DNA from: Sitta carolinensis | Taxonomy: Eukaryota; Chordata; Aves; Passeriformes; Sittidae | Reading direction: 5' to 3' | NCBI GenBank assembly: GCA_032173965.1 | Contig: JAVUNC010000005.1 | Coordinates: forward strand, 43,386,501 to 43,450,500 | Length of the DNA: 64,000 nt | Shown: positions 63,023-64,000 of the stretch, in pieces | Numbering within the stretch: position 1 is the stretch's first letter | Layout: every line of letters starts with the position of its first letter | Program-made: the position numbers and the translations under genes | Notes under the pieces: generated by a model | What the model saw: only the letters and a program-made list of their open reading frames with translations | What the model was told of the DNA's origin: nothing | The model's database searches: none

Positions 63023-64000
63023 CATTCTTCCTCAGTAGTGCCAGATCATCTTATCCAGTTCTCTCTCACAGGAAGATGCCACTAGCTAGGACACAGTTAT
63101 GCAGAGGTACTTCCCTACACACTCAAAGCAGCCAATAATGAAGGAAGTAAGAAACTGCTGTGGTGAAAGCCCTGTTTAAGCATTCACATTTTTCTGCCAG
63201 TGGATTACTTTCTTTTTCTCAAATATCTTCTGACAAGGCTAAAAATAGTTTAGAGATGAAAGTCATTAATAATGAACTGTGCTGTGGGATTTGGTGTCAC
63301 ATTAACTGTATAAAGAAACAACAGCACAATAAAGGTCTGGTTAGTACTGCATCCCTTGTTGAACTCAAAATAACACCTAATTAACATGACAAGGATTTGC
63401 ATTAAATTTAGTGCTGAGGCAGTCCACTGGCCTTTCTGACAAAAAACTGCTCCATTTTTTGGTGTTTTCCCATTCATTGAACCACAGACATTTTAGGTCA
63501 GCAAACATCACAACATACAGCTCTGATACCTTGCACCAAATGGTACACAGAAGTAATTCAGGAATCCCTGCAGTGAAGAGAGAACTTCTAAGCCTCATGA
63601 GCAAACACTGACCTCAGGAGTTAATAGAAGAAGCAAATCCCGGGCCTGGTTATGACTTACACTAAGATTGGCCTCCATTCAGGATTTTTTTTTTACCATA
63701 CTACGATAGACCAAAGATGCAAGAATCAAGTCCTGTCCTTCTCAGGCAGGCAGCTCATGCTTTGTGTCCCAACTTCTTACTCTCAAACATAATTCACTCT
63801 TCAACACAGATTCTCCAAGGGGTGTTAAGTGCAAGGAGAAGGTAAAATTCCAGTATGCTGCTATTTGTGATTTCAATCATTACATGAATCTCAATTTTGA
63901 GTAGTAGAAAGCCAGAGAATAACCCAGCGTACTTCTGTCTCCCACAGAGGTATGAACAGATGTATAGTTTCATGGACAAGGCTCCAAAGCCAGATGGGAG

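Larger units (their letters stand above)
54306..64000. other. Intergenic DNA, distal flank
   Basis: Non-coding. Holds a TTTA run (54669), a 54-bp direct repeat pair (55090, 56516), a 12-bp hairpin (57159), a CR1 remnant (60511), homopolymers (59748, 62996) and a TGATAA-rich segment (62422). In human the next gene on this side of TMCC3 is NDUFA12. I found no exon of it. Confidence 0.6.

Noticed and set aside
23261..64000. NDUFA12 exons expected from human gene order
   Set aside because: I found no frame matching the NDUFA12 protein. The gene probably lies beyond the right edge.

Overview
This window is vertebrate nuclear DNA, and the repeats point to a songbird (passerine). It is AT-rich and non-coding almost throughout. 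It carries CR1 LINE 3' ends, a solo avian ERV LTR, several old MIR-like SINEs, and one tRNA-Ile-derived SINE with a CR1-like tail of the TguSINE1 type. I see no bacterial-style genes, operons, CRISPR arrays or phage. Nearly all open frames are short chance frames.

The one gene I can place is TMCC3 (transmembrane and coiled-coil domain family 3) on the minus strand. Its first coding exon (22853..22930) encodes 26 residues starting MPGSDTALAVDRTYSDPE and ends at a good splice donor. It sits in the only strong CpG island (about 22741..23250). That island supplies a TATA-less promoter and 5' UTR with tandem GC boxes, a G-quadruplex motif and a short CAG run. Exon 2, which starts the long coiled-coil part, is not found to the left, so 1..22852 is the 5' part of a large intron 1 that runs off the window.

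Layout: 1..22852 is TMCC3 intron 1, with a solo LTR at 11336..11914, a MIR-like fragment near 12.85 kb, a perfect 20-bp palindrome at 15165 and some hairpins. 22741..23250 is the CpG island, promoter and exon 1. 23261..64000 is the 5' flank or intergenic DNA. It holds two MIR-like pieces (26.9 and 27.3 kb), the TguSINE1-type SINE (33.3 kb), four CR1 pieces (35.1, 43.3, 53.7, 60.5 kb), long A/T homopolymers, a diverged 54-bp direct repeat (55.1/56.5 kb) and an AT-rich cluster of TGATAA (GATA-type) motifs at 62.4 kb. In human the neighbour on this side is NDUFA12, but I found no exon of it here.

I did not find a new biological system. The points most worth a second look are the TMCC3 start region (an in-frame open stretch upstream of the ATG, and the G4/GC-box promoter), the GATA-motif array and the several perfect inverted repeats.
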